Notes under the pieces: model-generated
Seen by the model: the letters and a program-made list of their open reading frames with translations, nothing else
Databases searched by the model: none
What the model was told of the DNA's origin: nothing
Position numbers and translations under genes: made by a program
Assembly (NCBI GenBank): GCA_035463295.1
Contig: DATHTK010000094.1
Span: 24,953 to 88,952 of the forward strand
DNA from: DATHTK01 sp035463295
GTDB lineage: Bacteria > Actinomycetota > Rubrobacteria > Rubrobacterales > Rubrobacteraceae
Reading direction: 5' to 3'
Length of the DNA stretch: 64,000 bases
Shown here: one piece after another, positions 33,486 to 42,409 of the stretch
Numbering within the stretch: the first letter of the stretch is position 1
How the letters are laid out: every line of letters begins with the position of its first letter

Positions 33486-36299
33486 CTAGCCGGTGTTCAG
33501 CATTCCGGAGGAGATGCCCGAGATGGTCAGCAGTAGGGTCTTCTGTACTGCGTCTCGCTCCGGAGAACTTTCGGGAAGCGTTCTCAATCTGCGCAGCAGG
33601 CTCACCTGCACGTAGGAGAGCGGGTCCACATAAGGGTTGCGCAGGCGCACGGACCTCTGGAGGACCGGGCTGTCGTCCAGGAGGTTCTCGTTGCCGGTGA
33701 TCTCGAGCACCGAGCTCACACACGCGTCATGTTCCGTGGAGATCATCCGCCACAGGCGCTCCCTTGTGTCCTCATCATCTACCAGCGAGGTGTATGTCTC
33801 GGCGATCCTCATGTCGCTCTTGGCGAGGGTCATCTGCATGAAGTCGATCAGGGTCCTGAAGAACGGCCAGCCAGTGTACATCTCCCTGAGGAGGGCGGTT
33901 TTCTCGTCGCTTCCTGCGTAGGCGCCCAGGGCCGAGCCGGCCCCGTACCAGGACGGCAGCAGAAAGCGGTTCTGAGTCCAGGCAAAGACCCAGGGGATCG
34001 CGCGCAGGCTCTCCACGTCCGGGCTCTCGACCCGGCGGACTGGTCGGCTTCCCATATTGAGCAGTGAGAGCTCCCTTATAGGTGAGGATTGGGAGAAGAA
34101 GTCGAGGAAACCTTCATCACCGTAGACCAGCTCGCGGTAGGCTCTCCGGGCGATCGCGGAGAGCTCGTCCATCGTCTCGATCCAGAGAGGGGCGGGTTCG
34201 GCCGGGGAGCTATCCGCGCTCTTTTCGAGCACTGCGGCGAGCACGGTGTCCAGGTTACGCCGCGCCAGTCCGCGCATGCTGTACTTGAAGGAGATCACCT
34301 CGCCCTGTTCGGTGATCCGGATCGCGCCGTCCAGCGTCGCCGGTGGTTGGGCCATGATCGCCTCGTAGCTCGGTCCCCCGCCGCGTCCGGCGCTCCCCCC
34401 GCGTCCGTGGAAGAGCCGCAGCCGGACGCCGTACTCTCGCGCCACCGAGGAGAGCAGCCTCTGGGCCTTGTAGAGTGACCAGTTGCTCGTCACGTAGCCG
34501 GCGTCCTTGCCGGAGTCGCTGTAGCCCAGCATGATCTCCTGCACGTTGCCGCTCTGCGAGAGCGACGAACGGTAGAACGGGTCCCGTAGCAGGCGTCGCA
34601 GCGCTTCTGGAGCCCGCTCGAGGTCCTCCATCGTCTCGAAAAGGGGCGTGACCCTCAGGTAGTTCGCCTCGCAGCGGTGATCCGGACCGACCTCCAGGAG
34701 CCCGGCCCGGCGCGCGAGATACTGCACGCAGAGTACGTCGCTCGCCTGGTGGGCCATGCTCAGGATGAAAGCCTCTACCGGCGGCTCGGGGAACGCCTCT
34801 CGGGCCTCCTGAATATGCTCGAAGGTCTCCAGGACGCTCCGTGTCCCCTCCGAGAGATCCACCTCCGGTGGGTCCGGCGGCTCCACGATCAGCCGTCGCA
34901 GGATCGCCGTACGTTCGACTTCATCCATTCCGAGCAGGTCGTCGCCCGTACGGGATGAGATTAGCTCCGCAACGGCCTCGACGACCGCGGAGCTCTCCTT
35001 GCGAACGTCGAGCTTCGCCAGGTGGAAGCCGAAGATCTCTACCTGACGGATCAGGTCTCGCAAACCCCCGTTCGCTACCCTGACGCCGCCGTTGCTCACG
35101 AGGCTGCGCTGGACGACGCGCAGGTCCTCGATCAGGTCCTCCGTCCCGGCGTAGCCCGCTGGAGAGCTTGGATCTTCCAGAGTACGCCGCAGTCGCTCGG
35201 CGACGAGCAACAGCTTGCGCCTGTAGACCTCGTTCGGGTCCTCGTCGCGGCGGCTCTCGGCTACGTGCGGCAGGAGCTGCTCGGCCCGCTTCACCGAGCG
35301 TCGCAGCTCGTCAGAGATGGCGACGAACCGCACGGACTGGCTCATGTGCTCGGCGAGGGCGAGCGCCGAGCTCATGTGCCGTTTCAAGCTGAGCTCGCGG
35401 TGCAGCCCGAGCGCCGTCTTCAGCGTAGCGGGCGCCACAAGAGGGTTTCCATCCTGGTCCCCACCGACCCACGAGCCGAACTCCAGGACCCTCCCTACTC
35501 TCGGGCTCTCGTGCGGGAACCGGCGGGCGAGCTCGTCCTCGAGATCGCGGTACGCCTCGAGGCTCGCGGAGATCAGGGGGTTCTCGAAAAACAGCAGGGT
35601 CCGCTCTATCTCCTGGGAGACCCCCGGACGGCGTGCCCGAAGCTCGTCGGTCTGCCAGAGGATCGTGATCTCTTCCGCCAGCCTCTCTTCTAGCCGCCGG
35701 CGCTCCTTCCAGCCCAGCGGCGAGGACTCGAGCGACCGGAGCATCTCCCCGATGTCGACGTGCTTGCGCCGCACGCTCCGGCGCATCGCCTCGGTCGGAT
35801 GAGCGGTGAGGACGAGGCCCACGTTCATCCTGTCGAGGACCTCCTGTATCTCCGCCGCCCCCATACCCTCGCTCTCGAGGCGCGAGATTGCACTCGAGAG
35901 GGACGCCCGCTGCGGAGGGTTCTCCGGCAGCGACTCGTACTGGCGACGACGCCGGATCCTGTGGTACCGCTCCGCTATGTTCACCAGCTGGAAGTACACC
36001 GAGAAAGCGCGCACGATCTTCTCGAGCGTCGCACGGTCCAACCCCTCTATCCGGCGCCTGAGACGCTCGTCGAGCTCGGGGTCGTACCCGAAGCGCAGTC
36101 GCTTGCACAGCAGCCGGATCTCTTCTTCGGTCTCGTAGAGCTCCCTACCCTCCTGCTCGACGAGAACCTCGCCGAGTACGCGCCCGAGGAGGTTTATGTC
36201 CCGCCGCAGCGGCTCGTCTTTGGGCTCGAAGCCGATGCCTGGCGGAAGGTCGGCGTACTGCCCGCCAGCCCAGCGTACGGATTGCTCGGAGGAAGCCAC
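33486..36299 (-). CDS. ppc: Phosphoenolpyruvate carboxylase
   Basis: About 937 residues. Catalytic regions: VLTAHPTEAMRRSVRRKH (catalytic His), VGGDQDGNPLVAPAT, MLGYSDSGKDAGYVTSNW, LFHGRGGSAGRGGGP, FAWTQNRFLLPSWYGAG, and the invariant end GMLNTG. It makes oxaloacetate from PEP and bicarbonate to refill the TCA cycle. GTG 36299 (VASSEQSVRW) is preferred; an upstream ATG at 36359 adds 20 non-conserved residues. It is the only reverse-strand gene in this block, wedged between dgt and dnaG and convergent with dgt. Confidence 0.95.
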   Translation of the reverse strand: MASSEQSVRWAGGQYADLPPGIGFEPKDEPLRRDINLLGRVLGEVLVEQEGRELYETEEEIRLLCKRLRFGYDPELDERLRRRIEGLDRATLEKIVRAFSVYFQLVNIAERYHRIRRRRQYESLPENPPQRASLSSAISRLESEGMGAAEIQEVLDRMNVGLVLTAHPTEAMRRSVRRKHVDIGEMLRSLESSPLGWKERRRLEERLAEEITILWQTDELRARRPGVSQEIERTLLFFENPLISASLEAYRDLEDELARRFPHESPRVGRVLEFGSWVGGDQDGNPLVAPATLKTALGLHRELSLKRHMSSALALAEHMSQSVRFVAISDELRRSVKRAEQLLPHVAESRRDEDPNEVYRRKLLLVAERLRRTLEDPSSPAGYAGTEDLIEDLRVVQRSLVSNGGVRVANGGLRDLIRQVEIFGFHLAKLDVRKESSAVVEAVAELISSRTGDDLLGMDEVERTAILRRLIVEPPDPPEVDLSEGTRSVLETFEHIQEAREAFPEPPVEAFILSMAHQASDVLCVQYLARRAGLLEVGPDHRCEANYLRVTPLFETMEDLERAPEALRRLLRDPFYRSSLSQSGNVQEIMLGYSDSGKDAGYVTSNWSLYKAQRLLSSVAREYGVRLRLFHGRGGSAGRGGGPSYEAIMAQPPATLDGAIRITEQGEVISFKYSMRGLARRNLDTVLAAVLEKSADSSPAEPAPLWIETMDELSAIARRAYRELVYGDEGFLDFFSQSSPIRELSLLNMGSRPVRRVESPDVESLRAIPWVFAWTQNRFLLPSWYGAGSALGAYAGSDEKTALLREMYTGWPFFRTLIDFMQMTLAKSDMRIAETYTSLVDDEDTRERLWRMISTEHDACVSSVLEITGNENLLDDSPVLQRSVRLRNPYVDPLSYVQVSLLRRLRTLPESSPERDAVQKTLLLTISGISSGMLNTG

Positions 36300-36394
36300 A
36301 TCCCGTAGAGTAACATTAGCGCAACCCACATCACGAGGGAGCCGGCAATGTTTGTACATGGGGACAAACTCGCGAGCGTGAGCGGGGGAGAGCC

Positions 36395-38218
36395 TTGAGG
36401 ATCTCCCAGCGCAGCATCGAGGAGGTGCGCGAAAGGGCCGACATAGTCGAGGTCGCCTCGGAGTTCACCGCCCTCAAGCGCCAGGGAACCCGCTACGCTG
36501 GCCTCTGCCCCTACCCCGACCACCAGGAGAAGACCCCCTCCTTCAGCGTCTCCCCCGACCGGGGCTTCTACTACTGTTTCGGGTGTTCTCGAGGCGGCGA
36601 TGCCATCAAGCTCGTGATGGAGTTGAAGTCTTTCGCCTTCTCCGACGCGGTCTCCTATCTCGCCGAACGCTCGGATGTCGAACTCGAGTACGAAGGACCC
36701 GGCCCCGACTCGAACGCCGCCAGGGAACGTACCTCGCGTCGGCGCAGGAGCCACCGGGCCCTCGCCGCCGCTGCCGTCTACTACCACAAGTACCTCCTGA
36801 AGTCCCAGTCTCCCGAGGCGAAACAGGCCCGCGCCTACCTCAGAGACCGCGGCTTCAAGCTTTCTATTATTGAAGAATTCCGGCTCGGCTATGCGCCGCC
36901 GCGAGGCCGGTCGGGCTTTCCGGCGACCGCCAGGAAGGTCGGGATCGAGCAGGGAACGCTGAGTGAGGCGGGGCTTCTATCGGCGCGGGGTGGGGAGCGG
37001 TTTTCGGGCAGGATCACCTTTCCGATCTCCGACCGACGGGGTAGGATCGTCGGCTTCGGGGCCCGGACGCTGCGCGCAGACCAGCAACCCAAGTACCTGA
37101 ACTCCCCCGAGACCGAGTTGTTCAGCAAGCGCGAGCTGCTCTACGGGTTTCCGCAGGTCGCAGAGGCGATGCGCAGGGAGCGCGCGGCGATCATCGTCGA
37201 AGGGTATACCGACGTCCTGATGCTCTACCAGAGTGGGATCAAGAACGCGGTCGCCACCCTCGGGACGGCGACCACCCCCAGCCACTTGCGGACGTTGAGC
37301 GGGTACGCGGACACGATCTACATGCTCTTCGACCCGGATACCGCGGGTGAGAAGGCGTTGGAGCGGGCCGACGCTACCGTACGGGAGCTCGAAAGGGGCG
37401 GAGACCCGGCTACCGTGGCGGCGGCCACCAGTTTGAAGCTAGATCTTCGCGTGGTGCGCCTGACGGAAGACCCGGCCGACTGGTTGCTCGACCATTCACC
37501 CGGGGAGTTCAGGGAAGTGCTCTCGGGTGCCGGGACGCTACTCGAGTACCTCTTTCGCCGGAAAGCCGAACGGGCCAGGGGCGCGGACGCCGCAGAGCGC
37601 TCCCGGATGCTGTCGGAGATACAGGACCTCATACGACGCATCGAGGACCCCGTTTTCTACCGGGACGCCCTGCGCGTGGCCGCGGAAGCCCTCGGGGTGA
37701 GCCCGGCCGAGCTCGAGAGCGGTCGTAGAGAACGGCCCTCGCCCGCGGCGCCCTCCGTCGTCGAGGCGAGCCCACTCCGCCAGGCTGGGCGGGACGTCCT
37801 CACCCTGATCCTCGCTCACCCAGAACTCACAGCCAGGGCACTGGAGCACGGAACGCAGGTCTCCCCGGAGCTCGAGCCCCTGCGCCTCAGAGAAGAGGAC
37901 TTCGCCAGCGATACCCAGGCCGCCCTCTTCGGCCTTTTTTCGGAGCACGCCGGAGAGGATCTCGACTCGATCCTCTCCGACAAGCGGGCCCGCGACCTGA
38001 TGGACTACCTCATCGCTCTCGACGCGCGGTCCGAAGAGATCCGGCGCAACGGTCTCCACTCCTCCGAGATCTCGGTGCGTGAGGCCTGGCTGCGCCTCGC
38101 TATCCTGAGCCGCGAGCGCCAGAAACGGAATAGCGTGGACTACGATGAGAAAGAGCGCCTCCAGGCCGAGATAATGGCCCTCAGAGAAGCACTCCGCGGC
38201 GTCTCGGCAGAACCTTGA
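36395..38218 (+). CDS. dnaG: DNA primase DnaG
   Basis: 607 residues. N-terminal zinc-binding domain with CPYPDHQEKTPSFSV and YYCFGCSRGGD; the Cys and His are spaced two residues wider (CPYPDH) than in the usual CPFH form. Then the RNA polymerase domain (YGFPQVAEAMRRERAAIIVE) with TOPRIM EGYTDVLMLYQ and DPDTAG, and a C-terminal helicase-binding domain. TTG 36395. A tRNA promoter overlaps its last codons. Confidence 0.95.
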   Translation: MRISQRSIEEVRERADIVEVASEFTALKRQGTRYAGLCPYPDHQEKTPSFSVSPDRGFYYCFGCSRGGDAIKLVMELKSFAFSDAVSYLAERSDVELEYEGPGPDSNAARERTSRRRRSHRALAAAAVYYHKYLLKSQSPEAKQARAYLRDRGFKLSIIEEFRLGYAPPRGRSGFPATARKVGIEQGTLSEAGLLSARGGERFSGRITFPISDRRGRIVGFGARTLRADQQPKYLNSPETELFSKRELLYGFPQVAEAMRRERAAIIVEGYTDVLMLYQSGIKNAVATLGTATTPSHLRTLSGYADTIYMLFDPDTAGEKALERADATVRELERGGDPATVAAATSLKLDLRVVRLTEDPADWLLDHSPGEFREVLSGAGTLLEYLFRRKAERARGADAAERSRMLSEIQDLIRRIEDPVFYRDALRVAAEALGVSPAELESGRRERPSPAAPSVVEASPLRQAGRDVLTLILAHPELTARALEHGTQVSPELEPLRLREEDFASDTQAALFGLFSEHAGEDLDSILSDKRARDLMDYLIALDARSEEIRRNGLHSSEISVREAWLRLAILSRERQKRNSVDYDEKERLQAEIMALREALRGVSAEP

Positions 38219-38243
38219 AGCCCACACGCCCGGACCGTATAAT
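38215..38243 (+). promoter_or_regulatory. Promoter of the tRNA-Asn/tRNA-Met pair
   Basis: TTGAAG (38215-38220), a 17-base spacer and a consensus TATAAT (38238-38243). The tRNA starts 16 bases later, as for tRNA-Ala at 7264. The -35 box overlaps the stop codon of dnaG. Confidence 0.8.
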
Positions 38244-38258
38244 CTCTTGGCGCAACCT

Positions 38259-38334
<76 letters not shown>

Positions 38335-38358
38335 CGAGGCGATACGAAACCTCGCGTA

Positions 38359-38432
38359 GGGCCCATAGCTCAGTTGGTTAGAGCATCCGACTCATAATCG
38401 GACGGTCCCAGGTTCGAGTCCTGGTGGGCCCA
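38359..38432 (+). tRNA. tRNA-Met (anticodon CAT; elongator, tRNA-Ile2 possible)
   Basis: Full 74-base cloverleaf: acceptor GGGCCCA/TGGGCCC, D arm GCTC/GAGC, anticodon stem TCCGA/TCGGA with loop CTCATAA (anticodon CAT), T arm CCAGG/CCTGG. CCA is not encoded. The paired first position excludes the initiator tRNA. A CAT anticodon can also be an isoleucine tRNA modified by TilS, so the identity is not settled by sequence alone. Confidence 0.88.
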
Positions 38433-38727
38433 CGATAAGCCCCCGCAACTCCTGACTCGTTTCTCTCCACGAACCCCAGTTTCTCGCCGGAACGCAATAT
38501 AGTGGGGTGCCACCGCCAGTAAGACATATATGTAGAGCCCCCGATTCCTCCCTTGGCAAGCGCATAGTCGGTGCCGCCCCCTCCCGTTCAGCGGTTTTGC
38601 ACAGGGACTCAATACCCTAGGGGGGAGGGTAAGAAGGTTGAAAAATCCTCGAATTCGGTGGTGCCGGGGCCCGCTGCGGCGGGTCAGATTGCTTATTTTC
38701 GCCGCATATGCAAGAATTTCGCCAGCG
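38433..38727. other. Intergenic region before the dcw cluster
   Basis: About 295 bases, clearly more AT-rich than the genes around it, between the tRNA pair and the mraZ operator. It contains the palindrome ACATATATGT near 38525, a near-repeat ACCCT...AGGGT around 38613-38630 and a TTGAAA at 38638. It very likely holds the dcw promoter, but I could not place -35 and -10 boxes with confidence. Confidence 0.45.
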
Positions 38728-38752
38728 TGGGTCAAAGTGGAGCGTAGTGGGA
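38728..38752 (+). promoter_or_regulatory. MraZ-binding direct repeats
   Basis: TGGGT (38728-38732), TGGAG (38738-38742), TGGGA (38748-38752): three TGGNN pentamers at an exact ten-base period. This is the layout reported for MraZ operators, which sit before mraZ in many bacteria. The last repeat overlaps the GGGAGG ribosome binding site of mraZ. Confidence 0.8.
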
Positions 38753-38762
38753 GGACGAGGCT

Positions 38763-39203
38763 CTGGCCCTTTTAGGCGAGTACGAGCACAGCCTGGACGA
38801 GAAAGGGCGTTTGACTCTCCCCTCGCGACTCCGACCCTATTTTGAAGGTGGGATCGTCGTGACCAAGGGGGTCGACCGTTGTCTGTTCGCTTTCCCGCCT
38901 GAGGAGTGGGCGACGTTCAAAGCGAACATCAAAGCCAACGCGGACCTCTCGGCGAGGGGGCGCCAGCTCTCGCGGATGTTCTTCTCGATGGCCTTCGAGG
39001 CGACGCTCGACAGGCAGGGGCGGGTGTTGATCCCCACGAAGCTCGCGCGGTACGCGGGGCTGACGAAGGAAGTGACCATCACTGGAGTGGACGACAGGTT
39101 GGAGATCTGGGACACGGAGGAGTGGAACCGCTACGTCACCGGGGCGGATGACTCTTTCGCCGAGATCGTGGAGGAGTTCGCCGGTAGGGAGCTCGGTCGG
39201 TGA
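38763..39203 (+). CDS. mraZ: Transcriptional regulator MraZ, probable CTG start
   Basis: 146 residues from CTG 38763. Two SpoVT/AbrB-like halves with the DxxGR motif: GEYEHSLDEKGRLTLPSRLR and FEATLDRQGRVLIPTKL. No ATG, GTG or TTG exists in frame before TTG 38811, which would delete the first DxxGR. CTG lies eight bases after GGGAGG, so it is the best start. MraZ forms ring oligomers and controls its own dcw operon through the TGGNN repeats just upstream. Confidence 0.92.
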   Translation: MALLGEYEHSLDEKGRLTLPSRLRPYFEGGIVVTKGVDRCLFAFPPEEWATFKANIKANADLSARGRQLSRMFFSMAFEATLDRQGRVLIPTKLARYAGLTKEVTITGVDDRLEIWDTEEWNRYVTGADDSFAEIVEEFAGRELGR

Positions 39204-40162
39204 TGACGACCGGTCATCGGCCCGTGATGCTGGAGGAGGCCGTGGCGGCTCTCGCTCCGGTGGATGGAGATAGAGTGGTGGACGCCACCTTTGGGGGTGG
39301 GGGTCACGCGCGGCGCGTGCTCCGAGAGCTCGGACCCGACGGCGAGCTGGTCGGCATCGACCGCGATCCGGCGGCCGTCGACCGGGCGTCGGGGCTGCTT
39401 GGGGACCGGCGCTTCCGCTTCGTCTCCGGCAAGTATGACGAGGTGCTCTGGGGGATGGTGGAGGGGGGGGAGAGGGTGGATGCGATCCTCTTCGACCTCG
39501 GGCTCTCCAGCTTTCAGATAGACGAGCCGGAGCGTGGGTTCTCATACGCTGGGGAGGGGCCGCTGGATATGCGGATGGATCCGCGCTCCGGGGTGTCGGC
39601 TGCGGAGTTCTTGAACACCGTCGAACTCCGCGAGCTCTCCCGGGTGCTCTCGGAGTACGGGGACGTGCCGCGAGGACAGGCCCGGCGGGTCGCGCGTGAG
39701 GTCGAGAACCGCAGGCCGCTCGAGACGACGAGTGACCTCTACGAGGCGGTGCGGGCGGCAGTGGGCTGGGTCGAGAGGGGCGGCAACCCGGCCAAGAGGG
39801 TCTTTCAGGCGGTGCGCGTCCGCGTCAACGACGAGATCGGCGGGCTGCAGCGGGCGCTGGGGGCTGCGGAGCGGCTGCTTGTTCCGGGCGGGAGGCTGGT
39901 CGCCATAGCGTTTCACTCCGGCGAGGACCGGTTGGTCAAGCGGTTCATCTCCGATCGAGAGGGTAGATGCGTGTGCCCGCCGGAGCTGCCGGTGTGTGCC
40001 TGCGGCGCCAGGCCGATCCTGCGCCGGGGCGTCGTCAGGCGCCCGTCGGATACGGAGGTACAGGAGAACCCGCGCAGTGCCTCCGCCCGGCTGCGGTCGG
40101 CGATCAGGACCTCCGAGCCGTTGGAACCGCTCGCTCCGCGGGAAGCGCGGGGATATCCCTGA
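39200..40162 (+). CDS. rsmH: 16S rRNA m4C1402 methyltransferase RsmH
   Basis: 320 residues. HRPVMLEEAVAAL, the SAM loop DATFGGGGHARRVL, LFDLGLSSFQIDEPERGFSY and AIAFHSGEDRLVKRF are all diagnostic. The insert CVCPPELPVCACG is the usual Cys-bearing segment. GTG 39200 or ATG 39203, both overlapping the mraZ stop. Confidence 0.97.
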   Translation: MMTTGHRPVMLEEAVAALAPVDGDRVVDATFGGGGHARRVLRELGPDGELVGIDRDPAAVDRASGLLGDRRFRFVSGKYDEVLWGMVEGGERVDAILFDLGLSSFQIDEPERGFSYAGEGPLDMRMDPRSGVSAAEFLNTVELRELSRVLSEYGDVPRGQARRVAREVENRRPLETTSDLYEAVRAAVGWVERGGNPAKRVFQAVRVRVNDEIGGLQRALGAAERLLVPGGRLVAIAFHSGEDRLVKRFISDREGRCVCPPELPVCACGARPILRRGVVRRPSDTEVQENPRSASARLRSAIRTSEPLEPLAPREARGYP

Positions 40163-40596
40163 TGGCCGCGCCCCAACGTCGTTACCGCGCCCCCGTTCCG
40201 ATGGAGCCCGCGGCGCGGCCCGCACGGAGAAGGGGCCCCGTCAGTATTCCCGACGCCGCGGCGCGCAAGAGGAAGGCCGAGCGGCGAAGAAGGTTCGTGT
40301 TGCTGGTGGTAGTGCCGGTGCTGTTGATGCTGGGGAGCGTCTATCTGCACACGGTCGCCGCAGGGCTCGTCTCGCGCGCCGCGTTCCTGGACGAGCAGGT
40401 CGCCGCTGCCGCGGCCAAGGCCGAGAGGCTCGAGGTCCGGGTCGCGGAGCTGTCGAGCGCGGAGAGGGTACGGCCCCTGGCGGAGGAGAAGCTGGGGATG
40501 CGGGACCCGCGAGGCGCGGATCTCGAAGTCTACGGTAGTGAAGGGGAGGATGGAGAAAAGAGTGGGGGAGAAGCGGAGGGGGAGAAGCCGCGCTAG
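40162..40596 (+). CDS. ftsL: FtsL-like cell division protein
   Basis: 144 residues. A basic N-terminal cytoplasmic tail (to about 55), one transmembrane helix (RFVLLVVVPVLLMLGSVYL), then a coiled coil (EQVAAAAAKAERLEVRVAEL) with EEKLGMRDP near the end: the bitopic FtsL layout. Sequence conservation in FtsL is low, so the call rests on topology and on position between rsmH and ftsI. ATG 40162 overlaps the rsmH stop. FtsL recruits and activates FtsW/FtsI with FtsQ. Confidence 0.85.
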   Translation: MAAPQRRYRAPVPMEPAARPARRRGPVSIPDAAARKRKAERRRRFVLLVVVPVLLMLGSVYLHTVAAGLVSRAAFLDEQVAAAAAKAERLEVRVAELSSAERVRPLAEEKLGMRDPRGADLEVYGSEGEDGEKSGGEAEGEKPR

Positions 40597-42409
40597 CGCA
40601 AGCCGGTCCGACGTCCGGAGAGGCGCGCTCGGCCGCGGTACCCCGAGAAACACGCGCCCCCGTAAGAGCACCGGGGGTGAACGGAATAGAACGGGCTCAG
40701 GAGCCGACGTCGTGCGGTTCCCCGCGAACCGCCGGGCGAGGTGGTCCTTTCGCGCTACCTCGACGGGTGCGGCGACCCGGGAGGTCGGGCGCAGGAGGAT
40801 GCGGCTGGTCGTGGCGGCTTTCTTGGTGACGGCGTTGCTCCTTGGCGGGCGCGCCGTGCAGATGAGCGTCGCGGACGGCGACGGGTACCTTGCCCACGCG
40901 GCCGAACCGGCCGCCGGCGAGACGCCGATCGCGCCGGAGGACCGGGGAAGCATAATCAGCGCCGACGGGCGGCAGCTCGCGACCAGCCTGGGGGCCGCGC
41001 GGGTCGTGGCCACCCCTTACCTGGTGCAAGAGCCGGCGAAGGCCGCGGAAGCTCTGTCGCGGGTGATCTCCCCGAAGACCGCTCAGAGCGAGGCCGAGAT
41101 AGAGGAGGCGTTGACGAAGCGCAACCCCGACGGCGCTCTCGGCGGCTACAGCGTCGTCGCTTCCGGTCTGGACCTGGAGACCGCCGAGGAGGTCGAAGAG
41201 CTCGGGATCGAGGGCGTCTCGCTCTCTACCGACGCCGAAAGGGTGTATCCCGAGGGGGCGCTGGCCAGCCAGCTCCTGGGCTACGTCGGGGGCTACGATG
41301 AGGCGTTCGGCGGTGTCGAAGCTCGCTACGACGAGCAGCTAGAGAGCGGCGAAGACGTGACTCTCACCGTGGACTCGGCGGTGCAACTGGAGCTTGAGGA
41401 GGCGCTAGCGGCCACCGTCGAGAAGAACGACGCCAGGAGCGCCCTCGGGCTCGTCATGCGCGCCGACGACGGCGCCATCGTGGCGCTCGCCAACTCGCCT
41501 GGCTACGACAACGCAGAGTTCACCGAGGCATCCGCCGAAGCGCAGCGCGACCGGGTTCTGACCGACCCCTACGAGCCGGGGTCGACCTTCAAGGCCTTCA
41601 CCGTGGCGGCGGCCCTCGATGCAGGCGCCGTTACCCCGGAGAGCTCCTTCACGGTCCCCGACCAGATCCAGGTCGCCGATCGGGTCATCCACGACTCTCA
41701 GCCGCACGAGACCAAGGTCATGGCCCCCGCAGATATCCTGCGGGAGTCCAGCAACGTGGGCGCCATTCAAGTGGCGCAGGCCCTGGGCGGCTCGAAGGTC
41801 GAGGGCTACATCCGCCGCTTTGGTTTCGGAGAGGCCACAGGGGTGGATCTGTGGGGAGAAGACCCGGGGTTGGTGCCCGCCTACGAGGACTGGAGCGGCT
41901 CCTCGATCGGTAACATCCCGATCGGACAGGGCATCACCGTCACCCCTTTGCAGCTCGTCGCTGGCTACGCTACGCTCGCTAACGGCGGGCGGGCGGTCAC
42001 GCCGCACGTCACGCGGCTCGAGGAGCCCGCCGCTCTCGGACCCAGGGTGATAAGCGGGGCGACCTCGGATATAGTACGCGGGATGTTGCAGGGCGTCGTC
42101 GACGACGGGTCGGGCCACAACGCCCAAATCCCCGGTTACACAGTGGCCGGCAAGACCGGGACCTCTCAGGTAGTCGATCCCAATACCGGCACCTACGGCG
42201 GCGGATACGTCGCCTCGTTCGTGGGCTTCGCCCCGGCCTCGGACCCCGAGTACGTGGCCCTGGTCGCGGTCGACGACCCGGGAACTACCTACTGGGGCGA
42301 GGTCGTTGCAGCCCCGGCCTTCGAGGACGTTATGAGCTTCACCCTGGGCTACTTCAACGTGCCCCCGGATCGGGCGAAGAACACCCCCTCCCGAGGGACG
42401 GCCGGATGA
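40550..42409 (+). CDS. ftsI: Peptidoglycan transpeptidase FtsI (PBP3)
   Basis: About 619 residues from ATG 40550 (GTG 40538 is possible). A long basic cytoplasmic tail (about 90 residues), one membrane anchor (MRLVVAAFLVTALLLGGRA), the dimerisation domain (DRGSIISADGRQLA) and the transpeptidase domain with PGSTFKAF (active Ser), RESSNVG (SxN) and AGKTGTSQV (KTG). No PASTA domains. Septal crosslinking. The gene overlaps the end of ftsL by 47 bases and murF by ATGA. Confidence 0.95.
   Translation: MEKRVGEKRRGRSRASASRSDVRRGALGRGTPRNTRPRKSTGGERNRTGSGADVVRFPANRRARWSFRATSTGAATREVGRRRMRLVVAAFLVTALLLGGRAVQMSVADGDGYLAHAAEPAAGETPIAPEDRGSIISADGRQLATSLGAARVVATPYLVQEPAKAAEALSRVISPKTAQSEAEIEEALTKRNPDGALGGYSVVASGLDLETAEEVEELGIEGVSLSTDAERVYPEGALASQLLGYVGGYDEAFGGVEARYDEQLESGEDVTLTVDSAVQLELEEALAATVEKNDARSALGLVMRADDGAIVALANSPGYDNAEFTEASAEAQRDRVLTDPYEPGSTFKAFTVAAALDAGAVTPESSFTVPDQIQVADRVIHDSQPHETKVMAPADILRESSNVGAIQVAQALGGSKVEGYIRRFGFGEATGVDLWGEDPGLVPAYEDWSGSSIGNIPIGQGITVTPLQLVAGYATLANGGRAVTPHVTRLEEPAALGPRVISGATSDIVRGMLQGVVDDGSGHNAQIPGYTVAGKTGTSQVVDPNTGTYGGGYVASFVGFAPASDPEYVALVAVDDPGTTYWGEVVAAPAFEDVMSFTLGYFNVPPDRAKNTPSRGTAG

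Noticed and set aside
38370..38735. Reverse-strand 121-residue frame ending DSNLGPSDYESDALTN
   Set aside because: The matching end is the antisense of tRNA-Met; this peptide is a well-known spurious annotation.
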